Origin: Hylemonella sp. UBA6679
GTDB lineage: Bacteria; Pseudomonadota; Gammaproteobacteria; Burkholderiales; Burkholderiaceae_C
DNA: 64,000 bases
NCBI GenBank assembly: GCA_002454975.1
Contig: DKJZ01000063.1
Location: 1-64,000, forward strand
Direction: 5' to 3'
Shown here: positions 25,987 to 34,954 of the stretch, piece by piece
Numbering within the stretch: the first letter of the stretch is position 1
How the letters are laid out: each line of letters starts with the position of its first letter
The notes under the pieces: model-generated
What the model saw: the letters and a program-made list of their open reading frames with translations, nothing else
Told to the model about the DNA's origin: nothing
Database searches by the model: none
Position numbers and translations under genes: made by a program

Positions 25987-27527
25987 ACACGCTCACACCG
26001 CATGAATTATTCATGCCACCCCAAGATGCTGAATCTGTGCCTCGTGTACCCCGTGGCCCCAAGGCTGTTGTGATTGGCAGTGGGTTTGGTGGCTTGGCAG
26101 CGGCCATTCGTTTGAGCGTGAAAGGTTACGACGTCGAGGTTCTCGAAAAGCTCGATGCGCCAGGTGGACGTGCCTACGTTTTCAGGCAAGACGGGTTCAC
26201 TTTCGATGCAGGCCCAACCATCATCACCGCCCCATTTCTTCTCGAAGAGTTGTGGACACTGTGCGGCCGCAAGTTCAGTGATGACATTGATTTGCGGCCT
26301 ATGGATCCTTTTTATCGGGTACGTTTTCACGACGGCACTTGGTTTGATTACAGCGGTGATGAAAAAACCATGCTCGCAGAGGTGGCCAGATTCTGTCCAT
26401 CCGATGTGCCAGGGTATTTAGAGTTTCTCAAGCATGCAGAACGCTGCCGCCATTTGGGTTTTGAAGGTTTAGGCGCTGTGGCGTTCGACACCATTGGCGA
26501 CTTGGTTTCTGCCATTCCTTCATTTGTGCGCATGGGCGCCTGGCGAAGTATTTATGCGCTTGTGGCCAAGTACCTGAAAAATGACAAGTTGCGCATTGTG
26601 ATGAGCTTCCATCCCTTGCTCATTGGTGGCAATCCATTTTCTGTGACGTGTGCATATGCCCTGATCAACTCACTCGAAAGAACGTGGGGCGTCCATTCAG
26701 CCATGGGAGGCACGGGCGCCATTGTTCAGGGCTTGGTGAGTCTTCTGCGCGAGCGAGGCGTGCCGATCAGGTACAACGCAGCGGTTAGCCAGATCAATGT
26801 CAACAACGGGCTGGCAACCGGCGTGACGTTGCAAAGCGGAGAGGTGCTTCATGCCGATATGGTGGTGTCGAATGCTGATACCGCCTGGACCTACAAAAAC
26901 CTGATTGCGCCAGAGCATCGCCGGCATTGGAGTGACGCAAAAATTGAGCGTGGCCGTTACTCGATGGGTTTGTTTGTTTGGTATTTCGGCACGTCCAAAA
27001 AGTACCAGGATGTGCCCCACCACATGATGGTGCTCGGGCCCCGTTACAAAGAGCTTCTCAAGGACATCTTCAAACGTCACAAACTTGCAGACGACTTCAG
27101 CTTGTATTTGCATCGACCAACCGCGACCGATCCCTCGCTCGCACCCGACGGCTGTGACACTTTCTATGCCTTGTCGCCAGTCCCTCATCTGGACAGTGGA
27201 ACCGATTGGACCAGCTTCGCTGAGACATATCGCAAGGTCATCGAAGAGGCCCTCAGTGCCGATGTCCTGCCAGGGTTGAAAGACCATATCGTGACTTCCA
27301 GGGTCAGCACCCCCCAAGACTTTCATGACAGGCTTTGGTCTTACAAAGGCGCCGGTTTCGGTTTGGAGCCCTTGCTCTTGCAAAGTGCTTGGTTTAGGCC
27401 GCACAACCGCAGCGAAGACATCAAAGGTCTTTACATGGTGGGAGCTGGTACTCACCCGGGAGCCGGTGTGCCAGGTGTGTTGATGTCAGCCAAAGCATTA
27501 GAAACGGTGATACCTCATGTCCACTGA
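25983..27527 (+). CDS. crtI: Phytoene desaturase
   Basis: CrtI (514 aa) desaturates phytoene to neurosporene or lycopene. The FAD motif VVIGSGFGGLAAAIRL starts near residue 29, APGGRAYVFRQDGFTFDAGPT follows, and the C-terminal GLYMVGAGTHPGAGVPGVL is the crtI-type signature. It overlaps puhE and crtB, so it is part of the puh operon. Confidence 0.96.
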   Translation: MNTLTPHELFMPPQDAESVPRVPRGPKAVVIGSGFGGLAAAIRLSVKGYDVEVLEKLDAPGGRAYVFRQDGFTFDAGPTIITAPFLLEELWTLCGRKFSDDIDLRPMDPFYRVRFHDGTWFDYSGDEKTMLAEVARFCPSDVPGYLEFLKHAERCRHLGFEGLGAVAFDTIGDLVSAIPSFVRMGAWRSIYALVAKYLKNDKLRIVMSFHPLLIGGNPFSVTCAYALINSLERTWGVHSAMGGTGAIVQGLVSLLRERGVPIRYNAAVSQINVNNGLATGVTLQSGEVLHADMVVSNADTAWTYKNLIAPEHRRHWSDAKIERGRYSMGLFVWYFGTSKKYQDVPHHMMVLGPRYKELLKDIFKRHKLADDFSLYLHRPTATDPSLAPDGCDTFYALSPVPHLDSGTDWTSFAETYRKVIEEALSADVLPGLKDHIVTSRVSTPQDFHDRLWSYKGAGFGLEPLLLQSAWFRPHNRSEDIKGLYMVGAGTHPGAGVPGVLMSAKALETVIPHVH

Positions 27528-28599
27528 CACCTCGCAACCCTATGACTTGGCAGCCTGTGTTGCCCTGATGCGCGGCGGATCCAAGAGTTTTTTTGCAGCC
27601 AGTCGACTGCTGCCTCAGCGTGTTCGAACGGCCTCTGTGGCACTGTATGCGTTTTGCAGGGTTGCCGATGATCTTGTGGACAACGGCGATGACCCGCAGC
27701 GTAGCCTTGAGTTGCTCAAGCAGCGCCTTGACCTTGTGTACGAGGGGCGTCCGAGTCCAGCGCTGGAAGACCAGGCCTTGGCCATTGTGGTTGGTCAGTA
27801 CCAGTTGCCACGATTGCTGCTGGACGCGCTGTTGGAGGGTTTTTATTGGGATGCACAAGGCCGAGCCTACCCAACGATGTCCAGCGTGCATGACTACGCT
27901 GCCCGTGTCGCGGGTGCTGTGGGTGCCATGATGTGCTTGGTCATGGGTGTGAAGTATCCAGTCGCACTTGCCAGAGCCTGTGAGCTTGGCGTGGCGATGC
28001 AGTTGACAAACATTGCACGTGATGTAGGCGAAGATGCGCGTAACGGACGTTTGTATTTGCCACACGACTGGCTGCGCGAAGAAGGCATTGATCCCATCAG
28101 TTGGTTGCAACGCCCTGTACATACACCCGCTTTACAAAGGGTCGTGCAGCGGGTGTTGGATGAGGCCGACATGCTCTACCAGCGAGCAAGCGCAGGAATT
28201 GCAGAGTTACCCAAAGATTGCCGTGCGGCAATTTTGGCGGCACGGCTCATTTATGCAGAAATTGGTCACCAGCTGCGACGCTTGGGGTGTAACTCGGTCG
28301 ATCAGCGAACCGTGGTCAGCACCACCATGAAGTTGGCGCTGATTGGCCAGGCGCAATTGCTGTCAAGTTGGCTGAAAAAAGACCTGCATCCTCCCGAGGC
28401 GCTTTCAGCCATTGCATACCTCGTTAGAGGGTGCGAGCCAGCTGCGGGCAGTGCAGATACTTTGCCGCTTCATCAGCCGAGTAAGACGGTGTCAGAGCGG
28501 GTGGTTTGGATGCTTGCTTTGTTTGAGCGGCTTGAAAATGACCGCCGCCAAGGCGTTGAATTGTCACCAAACAGCTTGTCAGAGCAACGCTGGGGCTAA
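27517..28599 (+). CDS. crtB: Phytoene synthase
   Basis: CrtB (360 aa) joins two geranylgeranyl diphosphates to phytoene. Seen: YAFCRVADDLVDNGDD (first Asp-rich motif) and AMQLTNIARDVGEDARNGRLYLP (second). It overlaps crtI by 11 nt. Its TAA directly abuts the crtC stop on the other strand with no gap and no terminator between. Confidence 0.96.
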   Translation: MSTDTSQPYDLAACVALMRGGSKSFFAASRLLPQRVRTASVALYAFCRVADDLVDNGDDPQRSLELLKQRLDLVYEGRPSPALEDQALAIVVGQYQLPRLLLDALLEGFYWDAQGRAYPTMSSVHDYAARVAGAVGAMMCLVMGVKYPVALARACELGVAMQLTNIARDVGEDARNGRLYLPHDWLREEGIDPISWLQRPVHTPALQRVVQRVLDEADMLYQRASAGIAELPKDCRAAILAARLIYAEIGHQLRRLGCNSVDQRTVVSTTMKLALIGQAQLLSSWLKKDLHPPEALSAIAYLVRGCEPAAGSADTLPLHQPSKTVSERVVWMLALFERLENDRRQGVELSPNSLSEQRWG

Positions 28600-29520
28600 C
28601 TATGGTCGGCGAGGCATGCGCCAAGGAAGCATGCCTTGAACCACCGGCGACACCAAACGCGGAACGTTGAGTGTTTCGTGAAAGCTGGTGACGGTTTCAC
28701 CAAGTAACTGGCTTTCTAAGATGGCGCGCTGGTAAAAAGGCGTGTCTTCGAGTTGAGCTGCCACGTTCACTGAACTTTCAGAGCGCATGCGCCGGGGTAA
28801 CCACCAAGCGGTCTTTTTCATTGTGATGCGCGATGGTGCATCAAAGGATGTGACTTGCCCATCGGGGTGAAACTTCAAGGCCAGCAGTTGATCTGCACCT
28901 TGTTTGTACTGAACGTCATACATCACAGCGACAGACCCATCACCAAGCAATGACCTTGACCAATCCCATTCTTTGAAAGGAACTTCGATCGGCTCGACGC
29001 CTTCATTGGAGTCCAGGTAGCCATGTCCTTGCCAATTTTGCGAGGGCTGGTTGAGCTTGACCTCCACGCGCGCACTGGGCGCTAAAGGTCCCCAGTGATG
29101 CCGACCCAGTGGGTCCAAAGGTGTGCTGAAGTTAAACAGTCGGTCGGGATAAACACTGACGCGACCTTTGATTTTTCTTGGGATGGGGACGGTGACTTCA
29201 TCAATGTCGATATGAAGCGCCACACCATCCCAACTCAGTTGGCTCGGGCCAATTTTGAAGTGTTCACTTGAGCGTTCCACATGTCGCTCGCCGCGCTCCG
29301 TCATGGCCCAGTGTTTGCCCTTGGGGTGGTAAAGCGCCACATTCAGTGCACAGAACCGATCAGGGTCGTTGCGACCTTGCCGGCGAGACCAAGCGTAGTA
29401 GGGCGAAAAAACGCTTCCAACAAAAGCGATGATGGTCAGACCGTATTGGCCATCAGCACTTACTGCGTCAAGGTACCACCATAAGTACCCGCCGCGTGGA
29501 ACTTCTTGGTTGAATTGCGG
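28600..29520 (-). CDS. crtC: Carotenoid 1,2-hydratase (5' end unresolved)
   Basis: CrtC adds water to the terminal double bond of neurosporene/lycopene-type carotenoids on the way to spheroidene. Homology begins at about PQFNQEVPRGGYLWWYLDAVS and continues through FVGSVFSPYYAWSRRQG, ALYHPKGKHWAMTERG and YWG-type motifs to the end. The 5' limit given is where homology starts, not a codon: no ATG, GTG or TTG is in frame near it. The nearest in-frame starts upstream are TTG 29661 and ATG 29808, both deep inside crtD. Confidence 0.88.
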   Translation of the reverse strand, partial: PQFNQEVPRGGYLWWYLDAVSADGQYGLTIIAFVGSVFSPYYAWSRRQGRNDPDRFCALNVALYHPKGKHWAMTERGERHVERSSEHFKIGPSQLSWDGVALHIDIDEVTVPIPRKIKGRVSVYPDRLFNFSTPLDPLGRHHWGPLAPSARVEVKLNQPSQNWQGHGYLDSNEGVEPIEVPFKEWDWSRSLLGDGSVAVMYDVQYKQGADQLLALKFHPDGQVTSFDAPSRITMKKTAWWLPRRMRSESSVNVAAQLEDTPFYQRAILESQLLGETVTSFHETLNVPRLVSPVVQGMLPWRMPRRP

Positions 29521-30992
29521 TCGCCCATCAGGGCCTCTGCCGCCATGCGTCCCGAAAGCGCTGCCATGGGCATCCCCGGTCCCGGATGAACGCTCCCCCC
29601 CGCCAGGTAGAGCCCCGGCATTTGCGAGCGCGAGTTGGGCCTGGCAAAAGCCGCCATCCAACCATGGGTGGCCTGACCATAAAGCGCGCCCCCCGTTCCA
29701 GGATAGCGCTGATGAAAGCTCATGGGCGTGTTGCAAATCAAATCCTCTGGGCCTGCATGCACTTTCAAGCCAAAATCTTGGAGAAGGGAGAAGGTTTGTG
29801 TCTGACATGCTTGAATCATCTCCTGCGTGAGACGCCTACCATCTCCCACAGCTGGTGCATTGATCAGACAAAGCAAGCGCTCTTTGCCTGTGATGGTGGC
29901 CTGGGTTCCTCGGTCTTGCGCGCACACATAAACTGTGGGTTTGTTGGGCAGATTTGCGGCGCCGAAGATCGACTTGAATTCTTGTGCGTAATCGTCTTGA
30001 AAAAAAACATTGTGCCGATCTAAGGCAAAGCCAGAGGTGCGCGCATGAACAGACCATGTCACCGCTGAGAGGGAGCGCGTATTGTTTTTCGACGGCACCG
30101 ACGCCGTGACTTCTTCACCAAGCAGGCCTTGGCGTAAAGCTGAGGCATCGCCGTTAAAAACAACGTGCTCACAAGCCAATGTTTCTCCATCGCGCAGGGT
30201 TACGCCGCTGACCCGATTGGACTGAGTTTGAATTTTGTCGCACCAGGTGTTGTAGCGAAAGGTGACACCGCGCTGTCGGGCAAGTGCTTCCAGGTTTTTA
30301 GCCAGGGCATGAATCCCACCCTGAACAGACCAAACCCCATCGAGCTCAACCTGCGCAATCAACATCAACGTCGCAGGTGCTTCCCATGGCGATGAACCGC
30401 AGTAGGTGGCGTACCTGGCGAAAAGCTGCTGGAGCCTTTCATCTTTAAATTGACGCCCCAGGCTTCGCCACATCGACTGAAATGCGCCAAGGCTGTTCAA
30501 TACACCCAAGCCTTTCAACCCAATCGATTGACTTAAATTCAGGGCGCTGGGGTTAGCCTCGCGTATGTAAGGCCCCTCAAGCGTGTCGTAAACTTTTCGA
30601 ATGAGTTGGCAAAAACTCTCAAAACGACGTGCTTCCTCAGGGCCAGCAAACACTTCAATGGCATGTCTGGATCGGTCTGGATCTGCAAACAAATCCAGCG
30701 TGCTGCCATCACGCCATGCGTGACGCCCCAGCACACTGAGTTGGTCGAGTTTGAGATGGTCTGTCAGGCGCTCGCCAACCGAAGCGTAAATTTGCTCAAA
30801 GACCCAGCGCATGGTGAACACGGTAGGGCCAGAGTCAATGCTTGCGCCATTGACATGAGCCTGACGCATTTTCCCGCCCGGTTGATCGGATGGGTCCACC
30901 ACCGTCACCTTGAAGCCTCGATGTCCAAGCTGCAAGGCGCTCACAAGTCCGGCCATGCCAGCGCCAATGACCACCACATGATCTTCAGACAT
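29460..30992 (-). CDS. crtD: Hydroxyneurosporene desaturase (methoxyneurosporene dehydrogenase)
   Basis: CrtD (510 aa), a CrtI-related FAD enzyme adding the C3,4 double bond in spheroidene synthesis. N-terminal VVVIGAGMAGLVSALQLG, then QPGGKMRQAHVNGASIDSGP and the C-terminal LYLAGGSVHPGPGMPMAAL. The frame is open far upstream, but the domain starts at MSEDHVV, overlapping the crtA stop by 8 nt. The last 15 or so residues extend past the usual family end and overlie crtC. Confidence 0.95.
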   Translation of the reverse strand: MSEDHVVVIGAGMAGLVSALQLGHRGFKVTVVDPSDQPGGKMRQAHVNGASIDSGPTVFTMRWVFEQIYASVGERLTDHLKLDQLSVLGRHAWRDGSTLDLFADPDRSRHAIEVFAGPEEARRFESFCQLIRKVYDTLEGPYIREANPSALNLSQSIGLKGLGVLNSLGAFQSMWRSLGRQFKDERLQQLFARYATYCGSSPWEAPATLMLIAQVELDGVWSVQGGIHALAKNLEALARQRGVTFRYNTWCDKIQTQSNRVSGVTLRDGETLACEHVVFNGDASALRQGLLGEEVTASVPSKNNTRSLSAVTWSVHARTSGFALDRHNVFFQDDYAQEFKSIFGAANLPNKPTVYVCAQDRGTQATITGKERLLCLINAPAVGDGRRLTQEMIQACQTQTFSLLQDFGLKVHAGPEDLICNTPMSFHQRYPGTGGALYGQATHGWMAAFARPNSRSQMPGLYLAGGSVHPGPGMPMAALSGRMAAEALMGDRNSTKKFHAAGTYGGTLTQ

Positions 30993-31764
30993 GGTGCGCC
31001 TCGTGTTGACGTTGATGAACAGCGCTGCTGTAGGACAGATTCTTTCCTCGCCACACCCCATGGTGTTCGAGCAGTCGCATGCGTACAAACATCGACTCAG
31101 AGAAAAAGTCATGGCGCCACGCTGCGTTGATGGCTTTGTGATGTGCGCCTTGTCTGGCGTAGTTATCCATGTCGCCTTGACTGCGCCAAACACTGACCGT
31201 GCACTGACGCACCATCGGTGCTTCTCCAAGCCCCATTGCCAATTCACATCCTGGTGCATCCACGAGCGCGTCTTGAGCGGGCGGTGCAAATCGCCAGAAC
31301 GACAAGGTTTTAGAAAATCTGATGCTTGCCCGTGTCAGAGCAGCAATCGGCTCAGTGCTAGTTGCTGCGCCGTATCGGCCTTCAAGAGCCACCTCTGGCG
31401 TCGTGGTCCAGGCCGTGCCATCCCAACTACCCTTGGCAGAAGTCACAGCAAGCAAGCTGTGGCATAACTCTCTGCTGTGTGTTTGGTAGTCGTTGATCCA
31501 GTCGCTGTTGAAAAACTGTTGAGCGTTAGAAACACAGTCAAACAAGCAAACCAAGCCTTGGTGGGTGGGGCTAGGCCGAAGGCCAAAGCCACCGTCATGC
31601 CCGCTACCCATGACCTTTGCAAACAACAAGCCTTCGTGGTTGAGCGCGGTTGCCCCGCGCGCTACCCGCACCCATCCCCAGGCACTTTGGGAGCTCTTGA
31701 GGTCTACCAAGACCATAGCCACCACGCCTTGCAGTGGCGGGGTGGCTGTGGTTTGGTTGTTCAT
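30985..31764 (-). CDS. crtA: Spheroidene monooxygenase
   Basis: CrtA (259 aa), the O2-dependent monooxygenase that turns spheroidene into the ketocarotenoid spheroidenone. Seen: GLLFAKVMGSGHDGGFGLRPSPTHQGLVCLF and the family end WRHDFFSESMFVRMRLLEHHGVW. It follows pufC by 21 nt, as in the Rubrivivax order pufLMC-crtADC. With AcsF it points to pigment synthesis in air. Confidence 0.95.
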   Translation of the reverse strand: MNNQTTATPPLQGVVAMVLVDLKSSQSAWGWVRVARGATALNHEGLLFAKVMGSGHDGGFGLRPSPTHQGLVCLFDCVSNAQQFFNSDWINDYQTHSRELCHSLLAVTSAKGSWDGTAWTTTPEVALEGRYGAATSTEPIAALTRASIRFSKTLSFWRFAPPAQDALVDAPGCELAMGLGEAPMVRQCTVSVWRSQGDMDNYARQGAHHKAINAAWRHDFFSESMFVRMRLLEHHGVWRGKNLSYSSAVHQRQHEAHHV

Positions 31765-31785
31765 GAACCTTTTGTCGTGTTGCGC

Positions 31786-32817
31786 TTACTTGCTCGCAAC
31801 CGATGTGCTGGCAGTGGGACGGGTCAGTTCTGGAAAGTCCTTGACCATGGGCGCACCGTTCAAGGGTTTGTAAGCGCCCTGATGGCAGGTGGCGCAATTC
31901 ACCTTTGCAGTGTCACCTGTTGGCCCAAGGCGGTTGCTTGGGAAGGTGCTTTGAAGCGGCTCCATGTAGTCCAGGTTTAGGTCACGTGCCATTCTGATGC
32001 CATGCCAGGCTTTGACCCTTTGGGGTGGATTGCCCGACCAGTTCGAAAAGGATTGCGTGTTGTGACAGTAAGTGCAGTTCACCCCCAGTGCTGTCGACAT
32101 GTGCGTCATCAAACCATAGGTCCACTCAGCTTGCTTGATCGAATGTCGGTTGCCGCTCGGTAATGCCGTGTCACCATTGACCCGAATGTCTTTGTTTTCA
32201 AGAAGAAAAGGTGTGAAAGGATCAGATGGCAGCGATGCCAACGCCACGCTCAAGGCAGCCTTGTTTTGACCAGCTGCATCGCCAATGAAGTCAGCACCGT
32301 TTTGCTGAGCTGGCTCCTTGAACCAGACCTGTGCAGGTACAGGCTGACCACGGTGACAGGTGTAGCAAGTCACACCCGTTTGCGCCACGTGGGGTTGCCA
32401 GTCCGCGTTGATGTGCTGTGTCATTTCGATCATCCGGCGCGCAACCACTTTGGTGTACTTGCTGTCGTCGGCGAAATTGGCTGGATTGTGGCAGTAGGTG
32501 CACCCTTCGTTCGGGGCAATCCAACTGCTCATCGACACCATCAGGCGGGTGAACTCACCCACACTCAAGCTGCCCAGCACCTTGACGTTTTTGTAGACCT
32601 TATCGGCCCGAGTGCCATCAGGCGCAGAAGCCGGTAGCGCAGCAGGTGCTGCATGCAGGTCTGTGTTTTGTTCAACGATTCTGGGGTTGTAGACCTGAAC
32701 CATGCCAGTGCCACGAAAGCCATGCTGAACAGTGTCTGTTGGTGGGCGCTCGCAACCTACCAGCAGCACAGTTGCTACCAAGGCCAGAAGCTTTGCCGTT
32801 TGAGGAAGGATGTTCAT
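31786..32817 (-). CDS. pufC: Reaction centre tetrahaem cytochrome c subunit
   Basis: PufC (343 aa), a periplasmic four-haem electron donor to the special pair. Four haem sites are read: CTYCH, CYTCH, CTYCH and CATCH, each with a Met-bearing helix before it for the first ones. The leader LLALVATVLLVGC is a lipobox, so it is likely a lipoprotein. The ATG shares its A with the pufM stop. Haem attachment depends on the ccm genes further right; HiPIP at 7243 is a likely donor. Confidence 0.97.
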   Translation of the reverse strand: MNILPQTAKLLALVATVLLVGCERPPTDTVQHGFRGTGMVQVYNPRIVEQNTDLHAAPAALPASAPDGTRADKVYKNVKVLGSLSVGEFTRLMVSMSSWIAPNEGCTYCHNPANFADDSKYTKVVARRMIEMTQHINADWQPHVAQTGVTCYTCHRGQPVPAQVWFKEPAQQNGADFIGDAAGQNKAALSVALASLPSDPFTPFLLENKDIRVNGDTALPSGNRHSIKQAEWTYGLMTHMSTALGVNCTYCHNTQSFSNWSGNPPQRVKAWHGIRMARDLNLDYMEPLQSTFPSNRLGPTGDTAKVNCATCHQGAYKPLNGAPMVKDFPELTRPTASTSVASK

Positions 32818-33794
32818 TATTTGGCTCCATTTGCAAGCGCTGGATCAATCACGGCGGGGAACACTTCTGGATAGGGTGGAACCACGCCATGTTTCACCGA
32901 CCAGAGGTACCAGTTGTCCACCACAGTGCCTGTGAGCAAGATACCAATACCACCAGCCAGTGGGCACAGAACGGCAAACCACCAGGCCCAGCGATGGATA
33001 GATTCCATCGTCGCGTTAAAGCCCATGGTCCAGCGCCAGAAGAGGGCTGCACGTTCAGAAGCAGTACCGCGGTCAACAATCTGCTCGATTTCACGCTCAC
33101 CACCGAACCTTGTTACAGCCAAGATGGTTGCACCGTGCATGGCAAACAACAGAGTGGAGCCATACAAAAACACGATCGACAAGGCATGGAACGGGTTGTA
33201 GAAAAGGTTACCGTAGCGCAAGGAGAAAGCAGCTGTCCAATCCAGGTGAGGGAAGATGCCGTAGGGCACAGCCTCGCTCCAAGAACCCATCAAAATGGGA
33301 CGGAACAGACCAAGCACCAAAAACAGCCAGATCGCAGCAGCAAACGCCCAGGCGGTGTGCGTGCCTAAACCTAATTCACGAGCGCGTCGATAAACACGAG
33401 CCCACCAGAACATCAGGGACGCAGTGAGGAACAAGCCCGTGATGAGCCACCAGCCGCCTTGGTTGAGCGGTGGAATGGACAGGCCATAAGCGGGTGCCGG
33501 TGGTTCTAACGCTAACCAAAAAAGCTGGCGTACAAATTGAATCGGATCCCAATTCACCGAGGCCAGCATGTTCATGCCGATGGTGGTGAAAGCAATCAGT
33601 CCACAGATGAGAGACGCCACACCCAAACCGCCGAGATAGATCGGTCCGATTTGCGCATTGCCCAGTCTGCCCAATATATGAAAGACGCCGGGAACTTCGC
33701 CTGTTCTTGGGCTGTTACCGTGGCCCAAGGGGACGCCATGGTGTAGGGGGCCAGTCGCCTGGACGGTGGTGAAAAGGTTTTGATATTCAGCCAT
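32817..33794 (-). CDS. pufM: Reaction centre M subunit
   Basis: PufM (325 aa), five helices. Bacteriochlorophyll and Fe ligands are visible in IFPHLDW, YNPFHALSIVFLYGS, LFAMHGATILAV and IHRWAWW; the Fe-ligand Glu lies in GEREIEQIVD. GAGGAG precedes the ATG, 16 nt after pufL. The C-terminal ALANGAK extension is typical of species with PufC. Confidence 0.98.
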   Translation of the reverse strand: MAEYQNLFTTVQATGPLHHGVPLGHGNSPRTGEVPGVFHILGRLGNAQIGPIYLGGLGVASLICGLIAFTTIGMNMLASVNWDPIQFVRQLFWLALEPPAPAYGLSIPPLNQGGWWLITGLFLTASLMFWWARVYRRARELGLGTHTAWAFAAAIWLFLVLGLFRPILMGSWSEAVPYGIFPHLDWTAAFSLRYGNLFYNPFHALSIVFLYGSTLLFAMHGATILAVTRFGGEREIEQIVDRGTASERAALFWRWTMGFNATMESIHRWAWWFAVLCPLAGGIGILLTGTVVDNWYLWSVKHGVVPPYPEVFPAVIDPALANGAK

Positions 33795-33810
33795 GAGCTT
33801 GTCTCCTCAC

Positions 33811-34635
33811 TTATTTCCAGATAGGCAGGTTGAGCCACCAGCCCCACCACTCAGGCCAGCCGCGTGTCCAGAAAGGACCGCTGATCACGATGCACAGAGC
33901 GCTAAACAACACAGCTGCCAAGGCCAAGAACAATCCCACGCGGTGAATGCCAAGAGTGCCTACTGAATAGCCGATGGTGTCTCGGAAGAACGTGTCTTCA
34001 TGTTCAGGAGTCTTGACCAGTTCACCATCGGGTGGGTTCGTAGCGGACAACACCAGCGCACCATGCAGCGAGAGCGCAAATGTGGTGGCGAAGAAAAAAC
34101 TCACCGCCAACATGTGGGCTGGGTTGTAGTGGAAATGCAGGTACTGGTATCCGACGTTGGAGACCCAATCGAGGTGGCTGTAAATGCCGTAGGGAAAGCC
34201 GTGACCCCATGCCCCGAGTAGGATTGGGCGCACCACTACCAGCGTGACATAAGCCACAATCGCGACTCCGAAAGCCACAGGCACGTGGTAGCCCATGCCG
34301 AGTTTTCGACAGATCTCGACTTCACGCATCATCCATGAGCCGAACGCGCCAATGGCACAGACGGTGATGAGCTGCCACAAGCCGCCCTCCATCAATGGCG
34401 CCATGCGCAGGCCATAAGAAAGATCAGGTGGGGCAATGCTGATTTGCCACAAGTTCCACGTTGGACCCTGTGATGCACCCCAAAGGATCAGAGCTGTGCC
34501 GAGAAATGAAAAGAAGGCTGTCGTGATGCCAAAGAAGCCCACATAAAAGGGGCCGACCCAGAAATCAAACAGGTCACCACCAAGTAGAGTGCCTCCGCGC
34601 ACCCTGTATTTTTTTTCAAAATTGAGCATGGCCAT
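33811..34635 (-). CDS. pufL: Reaction centre L subunit
   Basis: PufL (274 aa), five helices. Start region MLNFEKKYRVRGGTLLGGDLFDFWVGPFYVGFFG; ligands in YSHLDWVSNVGYQYLHFHYNP, ALSLHGALVLSA and IHRVGLF. Two in-frame ATGs lie 6 nt apart; I take the first, with GGAGGG 8 nt upstream. A large hairpin separates it from pufA. Confidence 0.98.
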   Translation of the reverse strand: MAMLNFEKKYRVRGGTLLGGDLFDFWVGPFYVGFFGITTAFFSFLGTALILWGASQGPTWNLWQISIAPPDLSYGLRMAPLMEGGLWQLITVCAIGAFGSWMMREVEICRKLGMGYHVPVAFGVAIVAYVTLVVVRPILLGAWGHGFPYGIYSHLDWVSNVGYQYLHFHYNPAHMLAVSFFFATTFALSLHGALVLSATNPPDGELVKTPEHEDTFFRDTIGYSVGTLGIHRVGLFLALAAVLFSALCIVISGPFWTRGWPEWWGWWLNLPIWK

Positions 34636-34690
34636 TTGAGCACCCTCCAGCCGATCGATGACGTCTTGTCATCGCAAAAAAATCTTGATT

Positions 34691-34726
34691 GGCAAATGGT
34701 GGTCTGGAAACCAGACCCCATTTGCC
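34691..34726 (-). promoter_or_regulatory. pufA-pufL intercistronic hairpin
   Basis: GGCAAATGG-T-GGTCTGG (34691-34707) pairs with CCAGACC-CCATTTGCC (34711-34726) around AAA: 16 bp with a single bulge. No T-run follows, so it is more likely an mRNA stability element than a full terminator. The same place in Rhodobacter holds hairpins that protect pufBA mRNA from 3' decay and give more LH1 than RC. Confidence 0.85.
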
Positions 34727-34742
34727 TCGCATGCGATGTCCC

Positions 34743-34943
34743 TCAGGACTTCGCGACCGGCGTTGCTGCCGGCAAAGGTGCGTTTTGAGAGGCTGTGCCT
34801 GCTGCCTTTTTGGGGCCGTCGAGCCAATTGAACTTGTTGGTGCTGAGCAAAATGAGGTGAATCATTGCTGCCAGTCCAAACAAGAAAATGCCTTGCACCA
34901 CCATTGCCCTGAGCGGGTCATAGAGTCGCCAAATACGCCACAT
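34743..34943 (-). CDS. pufA: Light-harvesting 1 alpha polypeptide
   Basis: LH1 alpha (66 aa). MWRIWRLYDPLRAMVVQGIF leads into the helix with the bacteriochlorophyll ligand His in AAMIHLILLST and then FNWLDG. An Ala/Pro/Val tail follows, as in Rubrivivax. AGGAG overlaps the stop region of the preceding small gene, suggesting translational coupling. Confidence 0.97.
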   Translation of the reverse strand: MWRIWRLYDPLRAMVVQGIFLFGLAAMIHLILLSTNKFNWLDGPKKAAGTASQNAPLPAATPVAKS

Positions 34944-34954
34944 GATGTGTTCTC

